DNA from: Ornatilinea sp.
GTDB lineage: Bacteria; Chloroflexota; Anaerolineae; Anaerolineales; Anaerolineaceae
DNA length: 64,000 nucleotides
NCBI GenBank assembly: GCA_018433975.1
Contig: JAHDQE010000013.1
Location: forward strand, 1 to 64,000
Direction: 5' to 3'
Shown: piece by piece, positions 52,924-61,642 of the stretch
Numbering within the stretch: the first letter of the stretch is position 1
Layout: each line of letters opens with the position of its first letter
Translations under genes and position numbers: made by a program
Notes under the pieces: model-generated
Database searches by the model: none
The model's input: only the letters and a program-made list of their open reading frames with translations
What the model was told of the DNA's origin: nothing

Positions 52924-54381
52924 TTAAGAAAACTGTATTTCGGCTTCCGTTTTGGCCCTTACCGGCTCCGTCAACCGGTGCAGCGCCTGAATTGTCCGGT
53001 GCGTATCTTCCACCGTCACCACCATACTGATCGATACATCCGAAGAGCCGTGTGCAATCGCCAGCACATTCACCCCGGCATCCCCCAGCGCGCTGAAGAT
53101 TCGTCCCGCCACCCCCAGCCGGTAGCGCATCCCGGGGCAAACCGTAGTCACAATGGTCACCTCTTCGGTAGCCCATACCCGGTCAATATTGCCCCGCCGG
53201 ATCTCCTCTGCCAGATCGCGTTCCAACACCATCTGGATTTCGTCGGCAGCGTCACACGGCACGGCAAAAGTCAGGGACTGTTCCGAGGAAGCCTCGGTAA
53301 TCAGCGGGACGGTTGCTCCGGTGGTCGCCACGGCGCTGAAGATGCGCGCCGCCACGCCTGGGACTCCCAGCATACCGCGCCCCTCCACCGTAAACAGCTT
53401 CATTCCCCGAAAAGCAGTCACCGCTTTAATTGTGGTCCCGTTCACTTTCCCCACTCCATCCGTCAGCAGGGTGCCGGGATGCTCCGGATTGAAGGTGTTG
53501 CGCACCCGCAATGTAATCCCGGCCTCAATCACCGGGCGGATACTTTTGGGATGCAACACTTTTGCACCGTAATACGCCAGCTCGGAGACCTCGCGATACG
53601 AAAGCTCCGGCAGGGTGCGTGCTTCCGGCACAATCCGCGGGTCGGCCGTCATCACGCCGTCCACATCCGTCCAGATCCATACCTCGTCCGCGGGCAGGAC
53701 AGCGCCCAACAAAGCCGCGGAGTAATCACTTCCACCTCGTCCCAGTGTGGTGACCACGCCCGAGGGCGTCGCCCCAATGAAGCCGGTTACCACCGGGATC
53801 TGCCCCTCTACCAGCATGGGTTCCAGCACCACCCGGGTCTGGGCCTCGGTAACGGTCAGGTCGGGCACTGCGCTCTGGAAATTGTCATCGGTCGCAATCA
53901 ATCGGGTGGCATCCACCGCCTGCGCCGGCAGCCCATTCGCCCGCAAAGCCGCTGCAATAACCCGCACGCTGATACGTTCTCCCAACGAGGAAACCGTATC
54001 CAGGACACGAGGAGTGGCCTCCCCCAATGCCCCAATGGCCTGCGCCAGATTGGAAAAATTGGCGATCAGTTCTTCAAGCTCCTGCCGGACTTGCGCGGTT
54101 TGCACCGGATCATGCACCAATGCTTCTATCACACTCTCATGCCGCTCATGCAGCGCCCGAACCGTTTCATGGAACGGTTCCATATCCCCCCGGGCTGCAC
54201 TCTGCGCGCTGTTCAATAACCCATTGGTGATCCCCGAAAATGCCGAAACCACCACCACCTGTCTCGGCCAATCCAGCCGGGCCGATGCTACAATTTCCTG
54301 TACATTTTCAATCGCCTCAATCGAGCCGACCGAAGTTCCCCCAAACTTCATCACCAATGTTTTTCCCGGTTTTCCTGCCAT
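52924..54381 (-). CDS. aspartate kinase with regulatory ACT domains
   Basis: 485 residues. The kinase domain (about 10-295) has MKFGGTSVGS, GFIGATPSGVVTTLGRGGSD with the substrate-binding region, and WTDVDGVMTADPR. The rest (about 320-480) is a pair of ACT domains that bind end-product amino acids. It phosphorylates aspartate, the first step to Lys, Thr and Met. ATG 54381 has GAGGA five bases upstream and is preferred over 54393. It lies behind the sulfhydrylase gene and the methionine attenuator, so a methionine-responsive isoenzyme is likely; by homology it cannot be called lysC or thrA with certainty. Confidence 0.9.
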   Translation of the reverse strand: MAGKPGKTLVMKFGGTSVGSIEAIENVQEIVASARLDWPRQVVVVSAFSGITNGLLNSAQSAARGDMEPFHETVRALHERHESVIEALVHDPVQTAQVRQELEELIANFSNLAQAIGALGEATPRVLDTVSSLGERISVRVIAAALRANGLPAQAVDATRLIATDDNFQSAVPDLTVTEAQTRVVLEPMLVEGQIPVVTGFIGATPSGVVTTLGRGGSDYSAALLGAVLPADEVWIWTDVDGVMTADPRIVPEARTLPELSYREVSELAYYGAKVLHPKSIRPVIEAGITLRVRNTFNPEHPGTLLTDGVGKVNGTTIKAVTAFRGMKLFTVEGRGMLGVPGVAARIFSAVATTGATVPLITEASSEQSLTFAVPCDAADEIQMVLERDLAEEIRRGNIDRVWATEEVTIVTTVCPGMRYRLGVAGRIFSALGDAGVNVLAIAHGSSDVSISMVVTVEDTHRTIQALHRLTEPVRAKTEAEIQFS

Positions 54382-54425
54382 TAAATTCCTCATTCTCTAC
54401 CTATAATCAGCAAACCCCACCGCTC

Positions 54426-55667
54426 TCACGCGACTCCGGCCAATGCCTGTTCCAGATCGGCAATAATATCCGCCGGGTCCTCAATCCCCAGCGCGAACCG
54501 CACCAGATTGTCTTCAATGCCAATTGCCGCCCGCTCTTCCGCCGTCAAATGATGGTAAGACATCAACGCCGGCTGCACCACAAGGCTTTCCGTCCCACCC
54601 AGCGAAGGCGTGGTGTAAGGGATTTGCAGCCGGTCGATGAAGCGCGCCGTAGATTCCAGATCACCACGCACGTTGAAGGAGATTACCCCGCCAAAGCCCT
54701 TCATTTGCGTGCGGGCCACCGCGTGGTCGGGGTGCGAGGCCAAACCGGGATACCACACCCGTTCGACCGCCGGATGCCCCTCCAGGTATTCCGCCACCTG
54801 CTGGCCGCTGGCATTCTGGTGCCGCACCCGCAGCGCCAGGGATTTCAACCCTCGCCCCAGCAGGTAGGCGTTCTGCGGAGCCAGCACCGCTCCCATCGAC
54901 GCCATATTCTCTTCAATTTTTTTCAACAGATCGGTTCGCCCCACCACCGCGCCTGCCAGCAGGTCATGATGTCCGCCCAGGTATTTGGTCGCCGAGTGCA
55001 CAACCAGATCAATCCCATACTCAATCGGACGCAGGTTGATCGGTGTGGCAAAGGTCGTATCCAGCATTGTCAGCACGCCCCGCCGGTGAGCAATCTCTGC
55101 CACCCGCTCTACATCCAGCACCCGCAGATAGGGATTGGTGGGCGTTTCCGAGAGGATGATACGGGTCTCCGGGCCGATGGCCGCTTCCAGAGCGTCATAA
55201 TCACCCATCGGCACCACGCTGCACGTCACACCGTAACGCTTCAGGAAATCGTTGGTGAATTCGCGCGTCCGGCGGTAAATATCGTCGGTAATCACCAGAT
55301 GCGCGCCCGCGCCCAGCAGGGCTAGCAGTGTGGTGGTCACAGCGGCCATACCGGAGGAGAACAGCAGCGCGTCATCCGCCCCTTCCAGCGCAGCAATGCG
55401 CTCCGCCACCGCTTCAACCGTCGGGTTGCCGTATCGCCCATACTCATAGCGGTCGAACTTCTCTCCGGCTTCATGCCGCTCGAGGAAATCCTGAATATCC
55501 TCCAGGCTGTCAAAGGCATACGTCGCGGTCTGTACAATCGGATCGATCAGGGCGTGAAAAGGTTTGTCGCGCCGCGCACCGGCGTGTACCGCTCGGGTTG
55601 AGTCGCCCGCTGTTTGAAAGCGGATCAGGGACTGGGTTTCAGGGGTCATAACTTTAGATAAGGTCAT
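54426..55667 (-). CDS. PLP-dependent Cys/Met metabolism enzyme
   Basis: 413 residues of the cystathionine gamma-synthase/O-acetylhomoserine sulfhydrylase family. [21 protein letters not shown], the [19 protein letters not shown] block, and [13 protein letters not shown] with the PLP lysine are all present. Sequence alone does not separate gamma-synthase, sulfhydrylase and methionine gamma-lyase. The methionine leader upstream favours a biosynthetic enzyme (metB/metY type). The frame extends to 55751, but that part covers the terminator; ATG 55667, with GGAGC before it, is the start. Confidence 0.85.
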   Translation of the reverse strand: MTLSKVMTPETQSLIRFQTAGDSTRAVHAGARRDKPFHALIDPIVQTATYAFDSLEDIQDFLERHEAGEKFDRYEYGRYGNPTVEAVAERIAALEGADDALLFSSGMAAVTTTLLALLGAGAHLVITDDIYRRTREFTNDFLKRYGVTCSVVPMGDYDALEAAIGPETRIILSETPTNPYLRVLDVERVAEIAHRRGVLTMLDTTFATPINLRPIEYGIDLVVHSATKYLGGHHDLLAGAVVGRTDLLKKIEENMASMGAVLAPQNAYLLGRGLKSLALRVRHQNASGQQVAEYLEGHPAVERVWYPGLASHPDHAVARTQMKGFGGVISFNVRGDLESTARFIDRLQIPYTTPSLGGTESLVVQPALMSYHHLTAEERAAIGIEDNLVRFALGIEDPADIIADLEQALAGVA

Positions 55668-55701
55668 CTCACAGCTCCATTTCAAATTAATTTCCAGAGA
55701 T

Positions 55702-55734
55702 AAAAAAAAACAGGCTGCCCGTATGGGCAGCCTG
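55702..55734 (-). terminator. attenuator terminator before the Cys/Met enzyme gene
   Basis: Read on the minus strand, CAGGCTGCCC pairs perfectly with GGGCAGCCTG (10 bp, four-base loop, 55711-55734) and is followed by nine Ts (55702-55710). It lies between the leader peptide and the coding sequence and would stop most transcripts when the leader is fully translated. Confidence 0.92.
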
Positions 55735-55760
55735 CCGATGATAAAGGTCAAATAGCCGAA

Positions 55761-55877
55761 TTACACAGCCAGGACCCTCAAACGAGCCGCCCGAGTATGT
55801 AGACTGCGCATGACCATAGACATCATGGAGACCATCATTAAGGTTGCAAAGGCGTAAACTTCGGGTAATTGGCTCAT
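55761..55877 (-). CDS. methionine leader peptide (attenuation)
   Basis: 38 codons from ATG 55877 to TAA 55761. Codons 14, 15, 18, 19, 21 and 23 are methionine (LMMVSMMSMVM), so a ribosome short of Met-tRNA would stall there. AAGGA lies seven bases before the ATG. GGGTCCTG (leader codons 34-36) and GGGCGGC (codons 29-31) can pair with the 5' arm of the terminator and could act as antiterminators. This reading is inference from structure; no homologue is needed. Confidence 0.75.
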   Translation of the reverse strand: MSQLPEVYAFATLMMVSMMSMVMRSLHTRAARLRVLAV

Positions 55878-55895
55878 TATTAAATCCTTGGGTAG

Positions 55896-55924
55896 AGTTT
55901 ACCGGATTTCCGGAGATCGGTCAA
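55896..55924 (-). promoter_or_regulatory. promoter of the methionine leader transcript
   Basis: On the minus strand TTGACC (55924-55919), 17 bases and TAAACT (55901-55896). The start is expected near 55889, giving a leader RNA of about 180 bases before the terminator. The spacer holds the palindrome CCGGAAATCCGG, a possible operator. Confidence 0.7.
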
Positions 55925-56080
55925 GCACCAATTTTGTGTTTGCTTATTGTTGTGCATCGCCGCGAATTACCGGGCAATCTCCCGTCAAGCACCGGTTCTT
56001 TTCCCCAAAAAAGCTCTGCGGCTCTGTAGCTTTGCTTTAGAAAACGGAACACATCACAAATCGCACTTTTCGTGCAAATC

Positions 56081-56111
56081 AAAACTGCCCGGCAAGAACC
56101 TTGCCGGGCAG
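56081..56111 (-). terminator. intrinsic terminator of the subtilase gene
   Basis: CTGCCCGGCAAG and CTTGCCGGGCAG form a perfect 12-bp stem around three bases; TTTT follows on the minus strand (AAAA at 56081-56084). Confidence 0.9.
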
Positions 56112-56138
56112 CCTGTTACCATCCTTCAAACATCAAAA

Positions 56139-58949
56139 TTAATATGGAAAGATCGAGTCGCCTTCTCCGGGTAGCTCAGCCGTTCCACATTCCTGTGAAG
56201 TTGTGTAGACTTTACCGTTGACGGTCAGCGCTTTCCAGAAGTCTGCATTAACACCGTCGTCATAGCACCGCGGGTCAACCGCATTACCGTCCAACTGAAC
56301 CGTAGCCAGCAGTTTCCCTTTCATCCACAGACGCACCACCGGATGGACAAACTGGTCGCTGTCGATATCCAGACGGTTAGGCTCATCCCCAAATCCGCCG
56401 TCCGGATAGCTGGAGCTGTAATCGGTCACCATGAAGGTGTAATCACCCGTATACCACGGATATCCCTTCTTGGTCCGGATGGTGATGGACTCGGTTGTAG
56501 CACGGTCATCACCCCAGCGTTCAAAATTATGTTGAGCATAAGGGGGAATATCTGGTTTTGTGGTATACATCGAGGCATCCAACAGGTTCCCGATATCGCC
56601 ATTACCGTCCCAGCCTTCCCACGGATGTGGAGAAGGATATAGGTCATACGCCGGCTGGTAATCGCCGAACAGACGCCCACGGTTGATTACCGTACCATTC
56701 GCATCTTCATCATAGGTCGGCCAGTCCTGCGGCATCCACAGATAAAAGTCCAGATTCGCCCCATCTAATCCGGATTCCCATGGATAGGCTGTCCAGTCCA
56801 GCACAGCATGCAGGTTGGCATTCGATTCAGGCACACTCACGTTGCCATAGGCTTCAGCAATTCCTGAACCCGGCACCGGGCTGTTCGGATCCAGCGCATC
56901 CAATGTGAACTGGTAATAAGTCTGGAACCCGGCGGTATATCCCTTGCGGTTGACCTGATACTGGTACACTCCGCCATCCTGGTAAGGGATATTGTTGAAA
57001 ACCAACGAGAAGAAATCATCAGCGCCGGACTTCACCACCACTTTATCGACAACTTTAGTGCCCAGTTTGATCTGGACTTTAGCTCCATCCAGAGGCAGAC
57101 CGGTAAAAGCATCGCGCACATTGGCATAGATCCGGAAGCGGTCCATGGCGGCAGCCACGTTCAGGATACGCGTGCCGGACATATCTTCCGCGTCCCCGAA
57201 CGGGTTAGCATTTCCATCCTCGTCCTCACCGGATGTCGGGTAGCAGAACGCCTCACGAGCGTAATCATCGTTCGGATCTTCCTCATCCTCCTGGTGCCAG
57301 CCGTATTTTTCCTCATCCATGTACGCCCAGGGATCGGCAACAGCTTCATCTACCGCAAAAAAGTTTTCGCCGTAGTAGTTTGCCGGGTCCTCTCCCGTCT
57401 CGATCAACCGGGTTTTGACGGCATCATTGGTCAGTGTGCGGTCAAGACTCCACACCCGGGCGGCAGCACCGGATACAAATGCGGCGGCCTGCGAGGTACC
57501 ATCCAGCCAGCCATAGCCGGAATTCAGGCCATCATAGTAATTCATCGCAAAAGGATAGCTGACCGGGGTCGTCGAGTAGATGCCCTGTCCGGGGGCGGTT
57601 ATATTCACCCAGCGACCATAGTTGCTGAACTGGGCCAGACAATATTGACCATTGTAATTTTCCCCTTCATCCATGACGTCGTCTTCGTTGGTATCCACCC
57701 AATGCCAGAAATCGCTGCCATCCTCATGCCCGTCCTGATAGCGCGTCGCGCCAACCGAAATCAACCCCTGATAAATCGAGTTGTCCGCTTCATTCAGATC
57801 TTCATCAGGGTTGTAGGCTACCCAACCGTTGCCTTCGTCCCAACCCACATTCATATCCGCCCAGCCGGCAGGATAGAACGCCGGGTGATTGCGCCAATCC
57901 GGTTGATCCTCATGTGCCCAATCCATGATGGCACTGCGGCTGTCGTTTCCGGCTGCAGCTACCACCAGCTTCGCTTTCGTATTGATGGCATAGTCCAGAC
58001 TATCGTAAACCACCCCATCCGGATGATGGCTCCCCATGCTGACATTGATGATCTTGACGGATTTGTTGTTAGCACAGTAATACAGTCCCGCGGCGAGGGT
58101 GTAGGTTGAACCCCAGCCCTCACTGCCCGCTACCTTGACCGCAAGAATTTTGCTGTTGGAAACACCAACGGCGGTCTCCTCACCGTTGTTCATTTTTGCG
58201 GAAATGATCCCGGCCAGATGGGTACCGTGTCCGTTGGAATCCTCGGGTTCCTTATCCATATTGTAGAAGTCAGGTCCCTTGATGACTTTACCTTTCAGGT
58301 CGGGGTGTTTGTAATCCACACCGGTATCCGGAAGGCATACCACCGGGCTGGCAGCTTTATCATCCCAGATATAATCCGCCTGGATCTGATCCCAGGCCCA
58401 GGCATATTCCCCATCATTGGGAACGAGCGGGACAGACTTCACACGTGAGCCTTTGCGAACCAATTGCCTCATCTCCGACAGCGCATCCCAGGATATCCCT
58501 GTAGAATCCCCTTCGGCCGTGATATCCTGCCGTGTGTTGGTGGAAGGCAGAGAAGCACTGACAATGGGTGTCGGGATACGATAAACATAGTTGGGCTGCG
58601 CATACGCCCCGGCTACCTGAGCATTGATCTGTGCTGCCAGTGCCTCTACATCGGCACCTGTATCAACACTCAACAACGCCAGGTTAGCGTAAGCCTGCAC
58701 CACCTGGGCACCCACTTCTCCTGCCAGGGCAGCAGCCTGCGCCCGGGTACTTTTCACGCTTGTCCCCGTCGGGAAAGAAACCACAATTTCGCCTGGAATT
58801 ACAATGGCATCTTCCGGCAAATCATCCGGAGCAGTTTGCGCCGCGGCAACTTGCTGTACCGGAGTAAACGCCAACAGCCCTGCGACCAATCCAAAGATTA
58901 GTAAAACCGAAAGGCCTTGCCACATCTTACTTTGCATTTTTGTTTTCAC
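56139..58949 (-). CDS. secreted subtilisin-like serine protease (S8)
   Basis: 936 residues. Signal peptide (about 1-37), a propeptide-like region (about 50-125, GEIVVSFPTGTS), then the S8 domain with Asp208 (LPDTGVDYKHPDLKG), His241 (NGHGTHLAG), Asn335 (AAAGNDS) and Ser486 (LDGTSQAAAFVSG). The Ser motif is usually GTSMAAPHVAG, so this is a diverged active site. An acidic, tryptophan-rich insertion (about 345-445) interrupts the domain, and a beta-rich C-terminal region (about 600-936) may bind substrate or the cell wall. Confidence 0.85.
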   Translation of the reverse strand: MKTKMQSKMWQGLSVLLIFGLVAGLLAFTPVQQVAAAQTAPDDLPEDAIVIPGEIVVSFPTGTSVKSTRAQAAALAGEVGAQVVQAYANLALLSVDTGADVEALAAQINAQVAGAYAQPNYVYRIPTPIVSASLPSTNTRQDITAEGDSTGISWDALSEMRQLVRKGSRVKSVPLVPNDGEYAWAWDQIQADYIWDDKAASPVVCLPDTGVDYKHPDLKGKVIKGPDFYNMDKEPEDSNGHGTHLAGIISAKMNNGEETAVGVSNSKILAVKVAGSEGWGSTYTLAAGLYYCANNKSVKIINVSMGSHHPDGVVYDSLDYAINTKAKLVVAAAGNDSRSAIMDWAHEDQPDWRNHPAFYPAGWADMNVGWDEGNGWVAYNPDEDLNEADNSIYQGLISVGATRYQDGHEDGSDFWHWVDTNEDDVMDEGENYNGQYCLAQFSNYGRWVNITAPGQGIYSTTPVSYPFAMNYYDGLNSGYGWLDGTSQAAAFVSGAAARVWSLDRTLTNDAVKTRLIETGEDPANYYGENFFAVDEAVADPWAYMDEEKYGWHQEDEEDPNDDYAREAFCYPTSGEDEDGNANPFGDAEDMSGTRILNVAAAMDRFRIYANVRDAFTGLPLDGAKVQIKLGTKVVDKVVVKSGADDFFSLVFNNIPYQDGGVYQYQVNRKGYTAGFQTYYQFTLDALDPNSPVPGSGIAEAYGNVSVPESNANLHAVLDWTAYPWESGLDGANLDFYLWMPQDWPTYDEDANGTVINRGRLFGDYQPAYDLYPSPHPWEGWDGNGDIGNLLDASMYTTKPDIPPYAQHNFERWGDDRATTESITIRTKKGYPWYTGDYTFMVTDYSSSYPDGGFGDEPNRLDIDSDQFVHPVVRLWMKGKLLATVQLDGNAVDPRCYDDGVNADFWKALTVNGKVYTTSQECGTAELPGEGDSIFPY

Positions 58950-59146
58950 CTATGTCCTCCAATGATTTGAACTGAGCAATCCGGATTATCGGGTGGCGGG
59001 AAACTCGATCTTTGCCAGCCACAAACTATCAACAATTTTCACTCGGAACAAAATGATGCGGATCACCATTCCGAAACACGCCATACTCAACCCGCGCAGG
59101 AAAGCTGAACCTGATGATTCATTTTTTTATTCAAGGAGAAAATCTT

Positions 59147-59197
59147 ATGACAAATTCCCGGATTGAAATTTCCGACAAGATATATGGTAATGAGTAG
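59147..59197 (+). pseudogene. short ORF, possibly a truncated gene start
   Basis: AAGGAG (59133-59138) stands eight bases before an ATG that opens a 16-codon frame ending at TAG 59197. The ribosome-binding site is good, the peptide is short. The DNA after it (GGCTGACCCCACCTCC) recalls the ends of some insertion elements, so the gene may have been cut by one. It could also be a small peptide. No other gene is seen in 58950-59533. Confidence 0.3.
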
Positions 59198-59533
59198 AAG
59201 ATATTTAAAGGCTGACCCCACCTCCTTTTTAAAACCTTTTCAGGCCGCAGGTTAAGAGCCTCCTGAACGCCTTTTGGCAATATACAGGCACGACATCCCT
59301 CATTGTAGAATCACAGAAACCTAATAATTGTCCCCCGTGCAAAACCCACTGACATTCCTTCAACAAATAATAACTGCAACGCTTACCGTAATGCACTTAT
59401 TTGAAGGGGACGAACAGATTAAAAATATTATATGATGCTGAATTCTGAATGTCAACGATTCCCCCGCCAATCCGGGAAAATTACTCAAAACACACCCATT
59501 GCAAGGGAAATATGCCCTGTCTCCCAACAGGGC

Positions 59534-60634
59534 TCACGCCGTTGTGGTGTTTTCCTCCTTTGACAGGATCGCCCCCGGAGCACCGGGGAACAGGTTCAAT
59601 AAAGCAGGTGCTGTCAGAGCAGCCAGGATGCAAATCCAGCCGATTAATGTTCCGCCTGTTTCAACCCAGCGCGTGGTTGGTGAGGGAGACACCGGGTATC
59701 CCATCGGCCATTTCTGGAAAGGAATCAGCACCCATTTGGCAAGCGCGATAACCCACATCGATCCGCTGGCGCCATACATCAATGACAGGAAGCGCTGTTT
59801 CTGGTTTTCAGCCCGCAAATACCGCCATGCGCCCAAAGCCAGACACGCCCAGGATGCCAGTTTCCAGAACTCTTCGTAGTGGTATTCGTCAAACACAATC
59901 ATAATTCCAAATACCAATCCGCCATAAAGCATAAAAGAAAGCTGCGTCCAATCCGCCCGGAGGCGCTGCCAGATGCCGCGCGTATACGGCAGTAATCGCA
60001 AGAGACTGACCGCAATCAATGCACCCAATAATACCGAAAACAACATGATGAACGAAAAGACCCCCACATAGATTGTCCGCACCACCAGCGGCCAGTCGGA
60101 CCGCGCCCCAAACAACCGGAGAAAGACCGGGTAGATCCATCCCCAGATGCGGTCATACCGCAGCATAATCAGACCCAGCAGCAATATAAAACCCAGATAA
60201 GGCAGCGACCAGCCCGGCACGCCCCGGATAACGGCTAACCCAAATGCAAAAAGCACGGCTCCCCAGAACAGGACCACCAAAATAATGTCCGTCCACTGCG
60301 GCAGGCTGATGATGTTGGTAGCAAAAATGCTTAACAGGGGCAGCACAAAAATGATCATCGCGGCCAACAGCTCACTGCGCGGCAGCGGCTTTTTCTCTCC
60401 CAATCCATTCGAGAACATCTCCCATCTCCTTTCTCGCAGATGCTCCTGCAAAACCAAACCGGGCCAATCCCGAATCTCCCGCCAGAGCTGTTTTCCACCC
60501 GGCGATTGTCCTTCGGTCAGCGCCCTCGCGAAAACAGCCTGCATTTCTTCGCTGAATTCGCTCCGGAACGCTGCCGGATAAAAGCGCAACAGAACGCGAT
60601 AAATCTTCAGGATGAAGCCCGTCCGACCACTCAC
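59534..60634 (-). CDS. membrane protein partner of PadR regulator
   Basis: 366 residues. A charged N-terminal segment (YRVLLRFYPAAFRSEFSEEMQAVF) resembles the permease-prefix domain found in proteins encoded behind padR genes. About eight membrane helices follow (residues 88-360). Its start overlaps the padR stop (ATGA), so the two are coupled. The likely role is transport or envelope-stress protection, but the family name is not certain. Confidence 0.65.
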   Translation of the reverse strand: MSGRTGFILKIYRVLLRFYPAAFRSEFSEEMQAVFARALTEGQSPGGKQLWREIRDWPGLVLQEHLRERRWEMFSNGLGEKKPLPRSELLAAMIIFVLPLLSIFATNIISLPQWTDIILVVLFWGAVLFAFGLAVIRGVPGWSLPYLGFILLLGLIMLRYDRIWGWIYPVFLRLFGARSDWPLVVRTIYVGVFSFIMLFSVLLGALIAVSLLRLLPYTRGIWQRLRADWTQLSFMLYGGLVFGIMIVFDEYHYEEFWKLASWACLALGAWRYLRAENQKQRFLSLMYGASGSMWVIALAKWVLIPFQKWPMGYPVSPSPTTRWVETGGTLIGWICILAALTAPALLNLFPGAPGAILSKEENTTTA

Positions 60635-60975
60635 GAGGATTCCTCCACCGTCCGGATTTGCGCTGCTTTGACCAGTTTTTTCAGGCGTGCGACCTCGGCA
60701 TCCAGCACTCTCCGGCCCAGCTCTGTGAGAGCGTAAGCCTTCCGCTCCCGGTCGGTGCCGTTCGGGAGCGGATCTTCCACACGGAAAATCCAGCCGTCAT
60801 CCAGCAGGCGCTTGATCGCGCCGTACAGCGTGCCGGTGCTCAACTTCACCCGTTCTTCGCTCAGACTTTCAACCGCTTTCATCATAGCGTAGCCATGCCT
60901 GGGGCCGGACGCCAGACTTAATAAAATGAAAAATGTGGGTTCTCGCAGAGGAAGCCGGGAAAGAATTTCTTTCAT
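60631..60975 (-). CDS. PadR-family transcriptional regulator
   Basis: 114 residues, a typical short PadR winged helix: LREPTFFILLSLASGPRHGYAMMKAVE, GTLYGAIKRLLDDGWI and a C-terminal dimer helix. PadR repressors answer to toxic small molecules or antibiotics. It is transcribed together with the membrane-protein gene, whose start overlaps its stop. The promoter overlaps a symmetric site. Confidence 0.9.
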   Translation of the reverse strand: MKEILSRLPLREPTFFILLSLASGPRHGYAMMKAVESLSEERVKLSTGTLYGAIKRLLDDGWIFRVEDPLPNGTDRERKAYALTELGRRVLDAEVARLKKLVKAAQIRTVEESS

Positions 60976-60989
60976 ATATATCGTTCTCC

Positions 60990-61012
60990 AATATGTCGTT
61001 TAACTACATATT
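60990..61012. promoter_or_regulatory. PadR operator
   Basis: AATATGT at 60990-60996 and ACATATT at 61006-61012 are perfect inverted repeats with a nine-base spacer, close to the PadR pattern ATGTAT-N8-ATACAT. It overlaps the -10 of the padR promoter. Confidence 0.65.
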
Positions 61013-61036
61013 ACAGAATTAAAAGCAGTTTGTCAA
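61008..61036 (-). promoter_or_regulatory. promoter of the padR operon
   Basis: On the minus strand TTGACA (61036-61031), a 17-base spacer and TAATAT (61013-61008). The -35 is perfect and the -10 is close to consensus. The operator overlaps the -10, so binding of PadR would block it. Confidence 0.75.
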
Positions 61037-61116
61037 TAACCCAAAACACAGGGGGGCCATTCCTTCAGCCACAGCGAGCTCTCGCCCGGTGTTGACCGTT
61101 TTATTCCAGCTCCGTT

Positions 61117-61531
61117 TGTCATTCTGACGACCGAAGGGAGGAAGAATCTCTGCGTTCCACCCCGATGACACCCGCTTTACCCCTGGCACCCGGTCAGCCA
61201 GAGATCCTTCGCTCCGCTCAGGATGACATTGGGCAGTGTCATTTTGACGACCGCAGGGAGGAAGAATCTCTGCATCCCACCCCGATGATACCCGCTTTAC
61301 CCGCGGCAGTCCTTCTCGGTCAGCCAGAGACCCTTCGCTCCGCTCAGGATGACATTTGGGAGTGTCATTCTGACGACCGCAGGGAAGAAGAATCTCTACG
61401 TCCCGCCTCGATGACACCCACTTTGCCCCTGGCAGGCCTTCCCGGTCAGCCAGAGACCCTTCGCTCCGCTCAGGATGACATCGGGCAGTGTCATTCTGAC
61501 GACCGCAGGGAGGAAGAATCTCTCCAATCGG
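61117..61531. repeat. tandem array of 119-127-bp dispersed repeats
   Basis: Units start at 61117, 61236, 61363 and 61489 (the last is partial). Each opens with TGTCATTCTGACGACCGC and ends with CGCTCCGCTCAGGATGACA; the two ends are imperfect inverted repeats. They are non-coding, and a long minus-strand frame through them is an artefact. Confidence 0.9.
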
Positions 61532-61642
61532 GTTCTGGAACCCATCCAATTTCTTAACTTTTAAGAACGGTTGGATTTCAAGGCCCGGGTAAATTTGATC
61601 AACAGAGACCCCATTGCACAGGCCCTCCCACCCAGCTTACAT

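Noticed and set aside
52867..54219. 450-codon plus-strand ORF
   Set aside because: It is antisense to the aspartokinase, whose motifs are intact, and its own translation is Arg/His/Pro-rich with no domain.
57294..58109. 271-codon plus-strand ORF inside the subtilase
   Set aside because: Shadow of the conserved protease frame; no start signal and no recognisable domain.
61117..61531. CRISPR array
   Set aside because: The repeating unit is about 120 bp without short constant repeats and variable spacers, so it is not CRISPR-like.
61019..61549. 176-codon minus-strand ORF with internal repeats
   Set aside because: It is simply the translation of the tandem non-coding repeats; the periodic peptide follows the DNA repeat.
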